NCBI RefSeq assembly: GCF_000170855.1
Contig: NZ_ABCQ01000003.1
Span: 1 to 64,000 of the forward strand
Reading direction: 5' to 3'
DNA from: Moritella sp. PE36
Lineage (GTDB): Bacteria > Pseudomonadota > Gammaproteobacteria > Enterobacterales > Moritellaceae
Length of the DNA stretch: 64,000 nt
The position numbers and the translations under genes were made by a program. Under the pieces are notes generated by a model. The model was not told where the DNA came from. It saw nothing but the letters and a program-made list of their open reading frames with translations, and ran no database searches. How positions within the stretch are numbered: position 1 is the first letter of the stretch; each line of letters starts with the position of its first letter. Positions 18,419 to 28,084 of the stretch are shown here, piece after piece.

Positions 18419-19609
18419 TTAGATGATGCCAAGGTCTTTACCGATACGGGTAAATGCGGCAATGGCAATATCAATTTGTTCTACGCTGTGCGCTGCTGAC
18501 ATTTGCGTACGGATACGTGCTTTACCATGTGGAACCACTGGGAAAGAGAAACCGATAACATAAATGCCTTCCGCTAATAAACGCTCTGACATTTCAGCAG
18601 CCAGTGCCGCATCACCAATCATTACCGGTACAATTGCGTGGTCAGCACCTGCCAGTGTAAAACCAGCTGCGCTCATTTCACGGCGGAAATGTTCTGCGTT
18701 AGATTTAACTTTGACACGTAATTCATGGCCTTCTTCCATCATGTCGATAACACGAATTGATGCAGCAACAATCGCAGGAGCAACCGAGTTTGAGAATAAG
18801 TATGGACGTGAACGCTGACGTAACCAATCAACGACTTCTTTTTTAGCTGATGTGTAACCGCCTGACGCGCCACCTAATGCTTTGCCTAATGTACCAGTGA
18901 TGATATCCACACGATCCATTACGCCACAATGTTCAGGGGTACCACGACCGCCTTCACCCACAAAACCAACCGCATGTGAATCATCAACCATCACCAGTGC
19001 ATTATATTTGTCTGCAAGGTCACAAACGCTTTTTAGATTCGCGATCACGCCGTCCATTGAAAATACACCGTCAGTTGCGATCAACTTGTGACGCACACCT
19101 GCAGCATCGGCAGCAATAAGCTGCTCTTCGAGTGATGCCATGTTGTTATTTTTGTAACGGAATCGTTTTGCTTTACATAGACGTACACCATCAATGATTG
19201 ACGCGTGGTTTAGTTCGTCTGAGATAATGGCATCTTCTGCACTTAATAACGTCTCAAATAAACCCGTGTTTGCATCAAAGCAAGACGTATACAAGATAGT
19301 ATCTTCCATACCTAGGAAAGTACTGATCTTGCTTTCTAATTCTTTATGTTTATCCTGTGTTCCACAGATAAAGCGTACTGACGCCATACCAAAACCGTGG
19401 CTATCTAAACCTGATTGCGCAGCCGCAATAAGGTCTGCATGGTTAGCCAAACCTAAATAGTTGTTCGCACAGAAGTTAACAACTTCATTACCTGCCACTT
19501 GAATGTTGGCATTTTGGGCTGAAGTGATCACTCGCTCGTTTTTATAAAGGCCATCAGCTTTAGTTTGTTCTAACTGCTTACTGATCTGATTGTAGAATGT
19601 AGAAGTCAT
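18419..19609 (-). CDS. kbl: 2-amino-3-ketobutyrate CoA ligase (glycine C-acetyltransferase)
   Basis: A pyridoxal-phosphate enzyme of the alpha-oxoamine synthase family, about 396 residues (E. coli Kbl 398). It cleaves 2-amino-3-ketobutyrate with CoA to glycine and acetyl-CoA, completing the threonine route begun by Tdh. The PLP lysine lies in [15 protein letters not shown] near 245, and [15 protein letters not shown] is the cofactor-contact segment. The start is the ATG at 19609 (MTSTFYNQ), preceded by AAGGAATATTTAC; the open frame reaches 19672 but lacks a ribosome site. It is first in the kbl-tdh operon and divergent from a LysR regulator. Confidence 0.95.
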   Translation of the reverse strand: MTSTFYNQISKQLEQTKADGLYKNERVITSAQNANIQVAGNEVVNFCANNYLGLANHADLIAAAQSGLDSHGFGMASVRFICGTQDKHKELESKISTFLGMEDTILYTSCFDANTGLFETLLSAEDAIISDELNHASIIDGVRLCKAKRFRYKNNNMASLEEQLIAADAAGVRHKLIATDGVFSMDGVIANLKSVCDLADKYNALVMVDDSHAVGFVGEGGRGTPEHCGVMDRVDIITGTLGKALGGASGGYTSAKKEVVDWLRQRSRPYLFSNSVAPAIVAASIRVIDMMEEGHELRVKVKSNAEHFRREMSAAGFTLAGADHAIVPVMIGDAALAAEMSERLLAEGIYVIGFSFPVVPHGKARIRTQMSAAHSVEQIDIAIAAFTRIGKDLGII

Positions 19610-19769
19610 GTAAATATTCCTTTTTAACTTTATTTGAAACAACTTGTTATTAAGAACAGCCGAACAAGCCATGAAATAATTTATACTATAAAACTATTCT
19701 AATTGATCCTATATAAGACTATTATCCCTGTAGATGGAAAAACATTAGTGAAACACAGGCACAAATAGA

Positions 19770-20681
19770 ATGATGATATTTCACAAACTGATCGCCTTAT
19801 TACCCGACTTGGCTAGTTTTACTCTCGTTGTTCAGGAGGGCAGTTTTACTGCAGCAGCAAAGAAAATAAATGTCACCCCTTCTGCGCTGAGTAAAACCAT
19901 TACCCGGCTTGAGCAAGCCTTATCCGTTAAACTGTTTGAACGCACGACCAGAAAACTGATCATTACCGAAGCCGGAAAGAAGATTTACGATCAATGTGTT
20001 CCTATGGTTAATGCTGCGAAGCAAGTTGTTGAAATATCAAGTATCGAACATACTAAACCCGCAGGTTCAATAACCGTTGCGGCACCTGAGGCATTTTTAA
20101 ATGTGGTGCTACAGCCTTTTGTCGTTCCATTTTTACAGCAGTATCCGCAGGTCCAACTCAAGCTACGTGCTATTGATGGGCCAATCGATATCTTTGAACA
20201 CGGTATCGATATCGCCTTTATGCTAACGGATAAGCCAGATGAAAATTTGGTTCTAAAAGAGATTGCTAAAACCTACTTAGTGTTATGTGCAAGCCCTGAT
20301 TATCTAAAAGAGAAGGGTATTCCTTCCCACCCCGAACAATTAAAACAACACGATTGCCTATATTTAGCAGAGAATGAAACCGACCACATCTGGGATTTTG
20401 TGAAAGGCGACGAATCCCATACCGTTACAGTCTCAGGCCGTTACGCAGTCAACCACTCTCAAATGCGCCTAAACGGTGTCATTAATGGCTTGGGTATCGG
20501 AATTTTCCCCGACTTCGTCGTGCAGGAAGCAATAAGCAAAGGTGATGTAACAGAGGTTCTCTGTGACTGGACGATTAAGAGTAATTATCAGGGAATAATT
20601 GCACTGCAGTATGCCCAAACCAAATATATGCCAGCAAAGCTCAGAGTTTTTATCGATTACGCTATACAGCACTTGTGTTAA
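19770..20681 (+). CDS. LysR-family transcriptional regulator
   Basis: A 303-residue LysR-type regulator. The N-terminal winged helix-turn-helix spans about 14-70, with SFTAAAKKINVTPSALSKTI as the recognition region and FERTTRKLIITEAGKKIY following. The rest is the periplasmic-binding-like effector domain (about 95-300). It is transcribed away from kbl-tdh across a 160-base gap, the classic layout for a LysR protein controlling the divergent operon; that it regulates threonine breakdown is an inference. Two adjacent ATG codons (19770 and 19773) are both possible starts. Confidence 0.88.
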   Translation: MMIFHKLIALLPDLASFTLVVQEGSFTAAAKKINVTPSALSKTITRLEQALSVKLFERTTRKLIITEAGKKIYDQCVPMVNAAKQVVEISSIEHTKPAGSITVAAPEAFLNVVLQPFVVPFLQQYPQVQLKLRAIDGPIDIFEHGIDIAFMLTDKPDENLVLKEIAKTYLVLCASPDYLKEKGIPSHPEQLKQHDCLYLAENETDHIWDFVKGDESHTVTVSGRYAVNHSQMRLNGVINGLGIGIFPDFVVQEAISKGDVTEVLCDWTIKSNYQGIIALQYAQTKYMPAKLRVFIDYAIQHLC

Positions 20682-20998
20682 CGCTATGAAAGCGCAGCAC
20701 AGAGCCAATCGGGAATCACCATACATGCGGCTATTAGAACGCGTTAAATTGTATCAAGTATTCCAATATCACTGGCGGCTTAAATCTTACCTTACGGCCC
20801 TTAGCTAAATTACTTGGATAGAAGCATTAACCACTGGTGATAAAGATCACTATTTGAGTTAAACTAGCGGCAATTATCAGACTATCGCAGAAAATATTTA
20901 ACGCCTGCTCTAGCAACCAACTTTCAGACCTACACATTGAGTACCCCACAGCGTACCCCATGTGATAAAAAGATAAAAATAAAAGGCTTATATTTCAA
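20682..20998. other. Intergenic region before rbgA
   Basis: I see no gene here. GGTGATAAAGATCACT at 20836-20851 is a partial CRP-like palindrome, and GTACCCCA occurs twice, 12 bases apart, near 20941-20961. Neither is strong evidence of regulation. Confidence 0.3.
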
Positions 20999-21925
20999 AT
21001 GAGTAAACAAACGATTCAGTGGTACCCAGGGCATATGCACAAAGCCCGTAAAGAGATCGCGGAAGTTATGCCGCAAATGGACCTGATTATCGAAGTACTT
21101 GATGCACGGATCCCTTATAGCAGCTCGAATCCAATGATCTCCGATTTACGTGGTGATACCCCTTGTATTAAAATTCTCAATAAAAGCGACCTTGCAGACC
21201 CCATCGTTACTGCGCAATGGTTAGAATATTTAGAATTAGAAGAAGGTGTAAAAGCTTATGCCTTAACGACACAACAGCCGTCTGAGATCAAAAAGATCCC
21301 GCAATTAATACGTGCGCTAGTGCCAAATAAAGAAGGCGCACATAAAGTCATTAAAGCGATGATTATGGGTATTCCAAACGTGGGTAAATCAACCACGATT
21401 AATATCCTCGCCAATCGTATTATTGCTAAAACGGGTAACGAGCCTGCAGTGACTAAACAGCAGCAACGTATCAAGTTAGACGACGGTATCGTGTTGTCTG
21501 ATACTCCAGGAATGTTATGGCCAAAAGTACAAAATCCACTTTCTGGCTACCGTTTAGCATCAACAGGCGCAATTAAAGATACTGCGATTGAATACGATGA
21601 CATCGGTATGTATGCAGCAGAATACTTATGTAAAACTTACCCAGAAGCAATGCGTGCACGTTACAAGCTAGATAACCTAGACAAGACTGACATAGAGTTA
21701 TTAGAAGATATTGGCCGTGGTCGTGGTTGTTTAGGCCCTGGTGGTTTGGTTGATTTAAACAAAGCTGCAGCTATTTTAATCAATGAATTACGCACCGCTA
21801 AGATCTGTCGCATCAGTTTAGAAACACCAGCAATGGCTGAAGCAGAAAAACAAGCAGTGATTGAACGTTTAGCCCTTGAAGGCGTGAAGATTAAAAAACG
21901 TAAGCCAAAGAAAAAACGTCGTTAA
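20999..21925 (+). CDS. rbgA: Ribosome biogenesis GTPase YlqF/RbgA
   Basis: A 308-residue circularly permuted GTPase: the G4 motif NKSD (61-64) comes before G1 GIPNVGKST (124-132) and G3 DTPG (168-171), the order that defines the YlqF/YawG group. It begins WYPGHMHKARKEI, the family N terminus, and ends in a lysine-rich tail (KKRKPKKKRR) suited to rRNA contact. In Bacillus RbgA acts in late 50S subunit assembly. It is followed by a strong terminator shared with the convergent unknown gene. Confidence 0.92.
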   Translation: MSKQTIQWYPGHMHKARKEIAEVMPQMDLIIEVLDARIPYSSSNPMISDLRGDTPCIKILNKSDLADPIVTAQWLEYLELEEGVKAYALTTQQPSEIKKIPQLIRALVPNKEGAHKVIKAMIMGIPNVGKSTTINILANRIIAKTGNEPAVTKQQQRIKLDDGIVLSDTPGMLWPKVQNPLSGYRLASTGAIKDTAIEYDDIGMYAAEYLCKTYPEAMRARYKLDNLDKTDIELLEDIGRGRGCLGPGGLVDLNKAAAILINELRTAKICRISLETPAMAEAEKQAVIERLALEGVKIKKRKPKKKRR

Positions 21926-21969
21926 TCAAGAAAGATTAAACAGTCGTTAACCGTTATTCGAACAAATAA

Positions 21970-22005
21970 AAAAGCCTCTGGTTACAGTAACCAGAGGCTT
22001 TTTTA
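21970..22005. terminator. Bidirectional terminator after rbgA
   Basis: AAAAGCCTCTGGTTA and its exact inverse TAACCAGAGGCTTTT flank a 3-base loop (21985-21987), with T-runs on both strands. It serves rbgA and the convergent gene ending at 22025. Confidence 0.9.
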
Positions 22006-22024
22006 TTCAATTTAATTTAATGCT

Positions 22025-22519
22025 TTATTTAATGATTAGACGTACATCGTCATCATCACCAAGTTCAATAATGAACTGTTTCTTGCCTGCTTTCACAGAA
22101 CGGCTCACCCAGTCCAGAGGGATCGTAATTGAACCCATTTCACCATCAAAAACTTCATCTTGATTGAATTGAAAATCAGCATCGTTCTCAGGGTGGCAAC
22201 CTTGTGCATACGCTAACGTACCACGCTCGATTGGCGAGATATCACTTGAAACATTGTTCATAATGAAAACGCCGTGCTCAGCCATCAAGGTTAATTGTGC
22301 TGTTAGCTTTTTAGGGTTCAGTTGATTAACATCTGGCCAGAAGTTAAGACCTTTACTTAATGCTTCAACTTCATTGTTACCGTGTTCATCAATAACTTTA
22401 GAACCTTTAAACTTAGTCGGGTCCCAAAGATCATCATAAGTAGGGGTAAAAGTCTTTGCTGCTAACGCTTCAGCTTCAATCGGCAAAACTTCATCAAGAG
22501 AAAATATAATTCGTTTCAT
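22025..22519 (-). CDS. Acidic protein of unknown function
   Basis: A 164-residue soluble acidic protein that I do not recognise. It begins MKRIIFSLDEVLP and ends with a very acidic ELGDDDDVRLIIK tail; there is no signal peptide or membrane segment. The start chosen is the ATG at 22519; the frame runs back to a TTG at 22555 but that part lies inside a hairpin downstream of aroG. It lies 108 bases after aroG on the same strand, separated by that hairpin. No function is proposed. Confidence 0.7.
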   Translation of the reverse strand: MKRIIFSLDEVLPIEAEALAAKTFTPTYDDLWDPTKFKGSKVIDEHGNNEVEALSKGLNFWPDVNQLNPKKLTAQLTLMAEHGVFIMNNVSSDISPIERGTLAYAQGCHPENDADFQFNQDEVFDGEMGSITIPLDWVSRSVKAGKKQFIIELGDDDDVRLIIK

Positions 22520-22541
22520 TTTGGTGCGCTCTTTAATGACA

Positions 22542-22567
22542 AAAGCACAAACCAAAGTTTGTGCTTT
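22542..22567 (-). terminator. Probable terminator of aroG
   Basis: AAAGCACAAAC (22542-22552) and its exact inverse (22557-22567) form an 11-bp stem with a 4-base loop. The minus-strand T-run is only a few bases, so it may be partial or an attenuator. Confidence 0.55.
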
Positions 22568-22627
22568 ATAATATGCTAGGACTATATACCTAAACCGCGT
22601 TGTAATGCAAGTCAGGTTATCGCTGGC

Positions 22628-23689
22628 TTATTTAACTGCGCGGCGTGTAGCAACTGCATCAGATAGCTGTGCCATCATCGTTTCGGTGTCAGCCCAGCCA
22701 ATGCAAGCATCAGTGATACTTTGACCGTAAGTTTCTACTTTACCATTAATCAGATCTTGACGACCTTCGATTAAGTGACTTTCAACCATCACACCAAAGA
22801 TAGCTTTATTACCAGCACTAATTTGGCCAGAAACATCAGTTGAAACATCCATTTGTTTTTGGAATTTCTTTTCGCTATTGGCATGACTAAAATCAATCAT
22901 GATATTAACGTCTTGCTTAGCAGACTCTAACTGAGTTGTAATTGACGCTACATCATCAGCAGAATAGTTTGTCGACTTATTACCACCACGTAGAATGATA
23001 TGGCAATCAGGGTTACCTGCTGTCGAAATAATTGCAGAGTGACCAAATTTAGTTACTGATAAGAAATGGTGCGGCGCGTTTGCACTGCCAATCGCATCAA
23101 TAGCAACTTTAATAGTACCGTCAGTACCATTCTTGAAACCAACTGGGCAAGACATACCAGAAGCCAGTTCACGGTGAACTTGAGACTCTGTAGTACGTGC
23201 GCCAATTGCGCCCCAACTCATTAGATCACCAACATATTGTGGCGTGATCATATCAAGGAATTCGCCAGCTGTTGGCAAACCCATTGCATTCACATCAAGT
23301 AACAGTTTACGAGCGATACGTACACCATCATTTAATTGAAAGCTGTCATCTAGATACGGGTCGTTGATTAGACCTTTCCAACCAACCGTTGTACGCGGTT
23401 TTTCAAAATAAACACGCATCACAATTTCGAGTGTATCTTTATACTTTACACGTAATGCCACTAGTCGCTCTGCATATTCTAATGCAGCGTCAGTGTCATG
23501 AATTGAACAAGGACCAACGATCACTAAAAGGCGATCATCTTCTTGTTTAAGAATTTGGCTAATGCTATTACGTGATTCAAATATTGTTTTAGTCACATCA
23601 TCAGAAGCAGGATATTTTTCTAACACTGCAATTGGCGGTAATAATTCTTTTACTTCACGGATTCTGACGTCGTCTGTTTGATAATGCAT
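22628..23689 (-). CDS. aroG: 3-deoxy-7-phosphoheptulonate synthase, AroG-like
   Basis: A 353-residue class I DAHP synthase, condensing phosphoenolpyruvate and erythrose 4-phosphate as the first step of aromatic amino acid synthesis. It aligns end to end with E. coli AroG (350). The start MHYQTDDVRIREVKELLPP matches AroG rather than AroF or AroH, and active-site segments GPCSIHD, KPRTTVGWKG, GARTTESQVHRE and DFSHANS are all present. Feedback type (Phe-sensitive) is inferred from that similarity. AAGGAA precedes the ATG. A possible TyrR box lies about 66 bases upstream. Confidence 0.93.
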   Translation of the reverse strand: MHYQTDDVRIREVKELLPPIAVLEKYPASDDVTKTIFESRNSISQILKQEDDRLLVIVGPCSIHDTDAALEYAERLVALRVKYKDTLEIVMRVYFEKPRTTVGWKGLINDPYLDDSFQLNDGVRIARKLLLDVNAMGLPTAGEFLDMITPQYVGDLMSWGAIGARTTESQVHRELASGMSCPVGFKNGTDGTIKVAIDAIGSANAPHHFLSVTKFGHSAIISTAGNPDCHIILRGGNKSTNYSADDVASITTQLESAKQDVNIMIDFSHANSEKKFQKQMDVSTDVSGQISAGNKAIFGVMVESHLIEGRQDLINGKVETYGQSITDACIGWADTETMMAQLSDAVATRRAVK

Positions 23690-23754
23690 ACTAATAATAT
23701 TCCTTTATTCGCCCTCAGGCATTCATACTCTAATGTGATATTGTCCGCATTCAA

Positions 23755-23772
23755 TGTAACGTCTATTTCACT
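23755..23772. promoter_or_regulatory. Candidate TyrR box upstream of aroG
   Basis: TGTAACGTCTATTTCACT matches the TGTAAA-N6-TTTACA consensus at 9 of 12 positions. E. coli aroG is TyrR-repressed, which makes the site plausible, but a 9/12 match also occurs by chance. Confidence 0.3.
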
Positions 23773-23882
23773 CGGAAGCAATTACAAATCACATAAAAAT
23801 TCAGTGGATATTGTAAGAAATATTCTTATCTTAGCGAGATTAAGGTAAAATCCACCACAAATAAGTTAAATTTGGAAACCCT

Positions 23883-24197
23883 ATGCTATTAAAAACTGAA
23901 GACGAGCTAATTGACTTTGCCTATGACGCCTTCCTAGAGGATGCACAAAAGCAATTATCACCTGCAGATCAAATTTTATTTGCCATGCAATTCGAAGATC
24001 GCGGTGCCGTTGACATCGTCGACCTTGGCAGTGATTGGCCTGCAAACGTGGCAATGGGTATTAATGAAAATGAATACTGCGAATTACACATTGGCTTAGT
24101 TGATGACAACGACTTACTCAATGATATATTCGGACGTGTACTAGTAAAGAAAAAAGCCAACGATAAGTTTATCCATATTCTTTGGAAAACTGAATAA
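23883..24197 (+). CDS. yciU: YciU/HI1450-like DUF440 protein (putative dsDNA mimic)
   Basis: A 104-residue strongly acidic protein that aligns with E. coli YciU and Haemophilus HI1450 (DUF440). Shared features are the start EDELIDFAYDAFLEDA, the LSPADQILFAMQFEDRG segment and the ending HILWKTE. The structure of HI1450 suggested that its acidic surface mimics double-stranded DNA and binds HU-type proteins; that role is inferred here by homology. GGAAA precedes the ATG. It lies between divergent aroG and colinear argA. Confidence 0.82.
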   Translation: MLLKTEDELIDFAYDAFLEDAQKQLSPADQILFAMQFEDRGAVDIVDLGSDWPANVAMGINENEYCELHIGLVDDNDLLNDIFGRVLVKKKANDKFIHILWKTE

Positions 24198-24279
24198 TCA
24201 ATCTACGATAACTTGATTTCATCTTCAATTTAAGGAATATTAGCTGCTAGACTAAAAAGTTAAATCCAAGGAGATGGAA

Positions 24280-25602
24280 TTGAGTCAACAAGATAACCAG
24301 TTAGTACGTTGGTTTCGGCAATCAGCGCCTTACCTCAATGCGCATCGAGATAAAACAATTGTGCTGACATTAAGTGGTGAAGCCATAGCACATGCTAACT
24401 TCATCAATATCGTCAATGACATTGCCTTATTAAATATTCTCGGCATTCGCATTGTATTAGTCTTTGGCGCACGTCCTCAAATCAACAGCATACTCGCGAA
24501 TAATAACTGCGAGAGTCAGTTTCATAAACGCCGACGCGTCACTGATGAGCAAGCCTTCCCGTTAATTAAGCAAGTTATTGGTCAACTTCAATATGAAATC
24601 ACCGCCGCTTTCTCTATGGGACTGGTCAATACCCAAATGCACGGTGTCAAAATCAATATCGTCAGTGGTAACTTCATTACCGCACAACCAATTGGGGTTG
24701 ATGAAGGTGTTGATTTTTGCCATACCGGTCGTGTCCGCCGAGTTGATACTGACGCGCTGGAATATCAACTTGCGCAAAATGCGATCACCGTGATCCCACC
24801 ACTCGGCTATTCTGTCACCGGTGAGAGTTTTAATCTGAGCGCAGAAGAAGTGGCGACAAAAATAGCCATCAAACTCAATGCCCATAAGTTAATTAACTTT
24901 TGCTCTGCACAGGGCGTACTCGATTATAACGGCAATTTAATTTCAGAAATGTTTCCTGAACAAGCGCAAGAGCGTTTAGCCGAACTTGAAACTGAAGGTG
25001 GAATAAACACAGGCACAGCCTCTTACTTACGCGCGGCAATCAACGCTTCTGTAGCAGGGGTCCCCCGTTGTCATTTGGTGAGTTACAAAACCGATGGTTC
25101 GTTATTACAAGAGCTGTTTTCACGCGATGGTGTCGGTACTCAAATCGTACGTCAAAGTGCAGAGCAAACACGACCAGCAAAGATTGAAGATGTGCCAGGC
25201 ATTATGCTACTGATTCAGCCCTTAGTTGACCAGGGGATGCTAGTACAACGCACCAGAGAGCAGTTATTACGAGATATCGAGCACTTTACCGTGGTCGAAC
25301 GTGATGGCACCATTATTGGCTGCGCTTCACTTTATTGTTTCTCTGGTAATATTGCTGAAATGGCCAGTGTCGCAACCCACCCTGAATATCGACGCTTGAG
25401 TCGTGGTGACTTATTGGTCAAAGAAATCGAGAAACAAGCCAAGCAACAAGGCATGGATCGCCTGTTTGTGTTGACAACACACAGCATCCATTGGTTTAGA
25501 GAACGCGGTTTTGAACCTGTCGAACTGGAACGATTACCCGTTGAAAAGCAAGAGTTGTATAATTTACAGCGTCGTTCGAAAATATTAATGAAGAATTTAT
25601 AA
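24280..25602 (+). CDS. argA: N-acetylglutamate synthase (amino-acid N-acetyltransferase)
   Basis: A two-domain enzyme of about 440 residues (E. coli ArgA 443). The N-terminal two thirds is an amino-acid-kinase-like domain that binds arginine for feedback inhibition. The C-terminal GNAT domain (about 295-440, including [20 protein letters not shown]) transfers acetyl from acetyl-CoA to glutamate, the first step of arginine synthesis. Start choice: AAGGAG at 24268-24273 touches the ATG at 24274 but is 6 bases from an in-frame TTG at 24280, so I prefer TTG; ATG would add only two residues. It appears to be a single gene. Confidence 0.93.
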   Translation: MSQQDNQLVRWFRQSAPYLNAHRDKTIVLTLSGEAIAHANFINIVNDIALLNILGIRIVLVFGARPQINSILANNNCESQFHKRRRVTDEQAFPLIKQVIGQLQYEITAAFSMGLVNTQMHGVKINIVSGNFITAQPIGVDEGVDFCHTGRVRRVDTDALEYQLAQNAITVIPPLGYSVTGESFNLSAEEVATKIAIKLNAHKLINFCSAQGVLDYNGNLISEMFPEQAQERLAELETEGGINTGTASYLRAAINASVAGVPRCHLVSYKTDGSLLQELFSRDGVGTQIVRQSAEQTRPAKIEDVPGIMLLIQPLVDQGMLVQRTREQLLRDIEHFTVVERDGTIIGCASLYCFSGNIAEMASVATHPEYRRLSRGDLLVKEIEKQAKQQGMDRLFVLTTHSIHWFRERGFEPVELERLPVEKQELYNLQRRSKILMKNL

Positions 25603-25796
25603 GATCTGGCAGTAACCGAAACACAGTGCATCAGCTATTTGTTACTGTCTTATCTGTTACTGCCTTCTTTATCATCCACCACACAGCTTGTTACAATTCG
25701 GTACACTTGCCTTGTTAATAATGAGCGTTAACCACTATTAAACAACGAATCTTTAAGCCTATAATCCCTCTTCAATTCTTTATCAGAGTTCAATAC

Positions 25797-26102
25797 ATGT
25801 CATTGCGGTTAATCTTACAGCGAGGATTGCAATATCTCAGTCCGCAATTTAATTATTTCAGTCAGCGATTACTCGCACAACTCGACAGTAAAAAACGCAT
25901 ATGGATTGTGCAAGTGGATGAAGGGGGTCTAAAAAACCAATCGTTTATTGTTGATGAAGATAATTTTCAGCAACCGATGGAATGGATGCTGAATAAACAC
26001 TACTCTGTCACTGATTTAGAAAATGTGGCTAACATGAAGCGTGCCGAAGTGGTTAGCGTCAAGCTCACCAATGCTAAACACAGTTTGATCCGCGCTAAAT
26101 AA
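25797..26102 (+). CDS. Small protein of unknown function
   Basis: A 101-residue basic, soluble protein with no signal peptide or obvious domain. It has a patterned region IWIVQVDEGGLKNQSFIVDE in the middle, probably beta strands. The ribosome-binding site is weak. It ends 10 bases before the stop of the convergent hemH gene. I do not recognise the family, and confidence that it is a real gene comes from its length, spacing and lack of a competing frame. Confidence 0.6.
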   Translation: MSLRLILQRGLQYLSPQFNYFSQRLLAQLDSKKRIWIVQVDEGGLKNQSFIVDEDNFQQPMEWMLNKHYSVTDLENVANMKRAEVVSVKLTNAKHSLIRAK

Positions 26103-26112
26103 CGCGATAGCA

Positions 26113-27084
26113 CTAACGTAAATATTCACTCGCAACGGCATGCAATGCACGAATATGTGCTTCATCGTCATTTAAACAAGCAATGAAACGATAATCGTCA
26201 CCACCGGCATTCACAAATACTGCTTTGTTTTCAATCGCCATTTCTTCTAATGTTTCTAAGCAATCAACCGCAAATGCAGGTGCAATGACATCTAACGATT
26301 TAGTGCCACTTGCAGCCAGTTTCACTAACGTTTCATTGGTATACGGCTGTAACCATTCAGCTTTACCAAAACGTGATTGATAACTATGTACCACCTCATC
26401 TTCGGTAATACCTAAACGCGCACAAAGCAGCGCGGTTGTTTCAACGCAATGATCAGCATAGATATCGCCTTTTTCTACAAGGAACTTAGGGATGCCATGA
26501 TAAGACAGTAACAACTTCTCTGCTCTGCCATTCTCTTGCCAATGACGTTCGATGCTTAGGGCTAATGCGTCAATATAAGTATCATGATTATGATAATGCT
26601 TCACTAAGCTCACACTCGGAGCATCGATAGTTGCTTGCAGATAGCGAGCTACCTGATCAAATACCGGCGCAGTTGTCGTTGACGAATACTGCGGAAATAA
26701 TGGAAGCACCACAATATGTTCAGAACCCGATTGCTGTAACTTAGCTATCGCCGCTTTAATACTGCGTTCACCATAGGTCATTGCCAGTTCAACATTGACA
26801 TTTTGACCCGCTTCTTCGAATAAGGAAGACAAGGCTTTTTGCTGTAATAGACTGTAATGTAATAAAGGTGAACCATCGTCAAACCAAATAGACTGATAGG
26901 CTTTAGCAACACGTTTACAACGCAAAGGTAAAATGACACCGTTTAATAGTGGTAACCAAAATAATCGTGGAATGCTAACAACGCGAGGATCAGAAAGAAA
27001 CGGTTTTAAAAAAGCTTTAACGCCCGCAGGTGTTGCCGATTCTGGCGTACCAAGGTTAACCAATAAAATACTTTGCTTAGTCAT
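26113..27084 (-). CDS. hemH: Ferrochelatase
   Basis: A ferrochelatase of about 323 residues, inserting Fe2+ into protoporphyrin IX as the last step of protoheme synthesis. The start ILLVNLGTPESATPAGV and the FLSDPRVV segment are family hallmarks. The metal-site histidine lies in LLSYHGIPKF and the conserved glutamate is in VIAPAFAVDCLETLEEM. I use the ATG at 27084 (MTKQS); in-frame starts at 27093 and 27099 (GTG) have no better ribosome site. It follows adk on the same strand, the enteric order htpG-adk-hemH, but a terminator lies after adk. Confidence 0.93.
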   Translation of the reverse strand: MTKQSILLVNLGTPESATPAGVKAFLKPFLSDPRVVSIPRLFWLPLLNGVILPLRCKRVAKAYQSIWFDDGSPLLHYSLLQQKALSSLFEEAGQNVNVELAMTYGERSIKAAIAKLQQSGSEHIVVLPLFPQYSSTTTAPVFDQVARYLQATIDAPSVSLVKHYHNHDTYIDALALSIERHWQENGRAEKLLLSYHGIPKFLVEKGDIYADHCVETTALLCARLGITEDEVVHSYQSRFGKAEWLQPYTNETLVKLAASGTKSLDVIAPAFAVDCLETLEEMAIENKAVFVNAGGDDYRFIACLNDDEAHIRALHAVASEYLR

Positions 27085-27173
27085 ATTACACATAATCACT
27101 ATTCGTTAAACGAGTATGCACATTCTATGTGATTAAGCGTATTGGATCCAATAACTCACTGAGATTTAGTTAT

Positions 27174-27200
27174 AAAAAAACCCCGAGCACGCTCGAGGTT
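27174..27200 (-). terminator. Terminator of adk
   Basis: On the minus strand a 10-bp stem (AACCTCGAGC with GCTCGGGGTT, one G-T pair) is followed by T5 or more, about 55 bases after the adk stop. Confidence 0.85.
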
Positions 27201-27253
27201 TCATAACCGTATACAAATTAATCGACAGAATACTCTCTCAATTAAGAGCCAGA

Positions 27254-27907
<654 letters not shown>

Positions 27908-28084
27908 TTAAATTGATTTTAACTTGTTTAAATTACTTAAACTGCTTAAATTTTAGAAACGCTAGACTACACGTGAAATCCGATGTGTTCAAGTCCAGCC
28001 CAGCTTTGTTGCTTTTTTGTATATAACTTTGTGAGTAGTACGCTAAAAAAACATATCCACACTGTTAAATCTTGTTAAATGTAC

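Noticed and set aside
20740-20825. A fourth, degenerate copy of the dispersed repeat (TTACTTGGATAG and nearby bases)
   Set aside because: Too few bases match and the order of the blocks differs.
20836-20851. GGTGATAAAGATCACT as a CRP site controlling rbgA
   Set aside because: The match is only partial, and a ribosome-assembly GTPase is not an expected CRP target. It is mentioned only as a partial motif.
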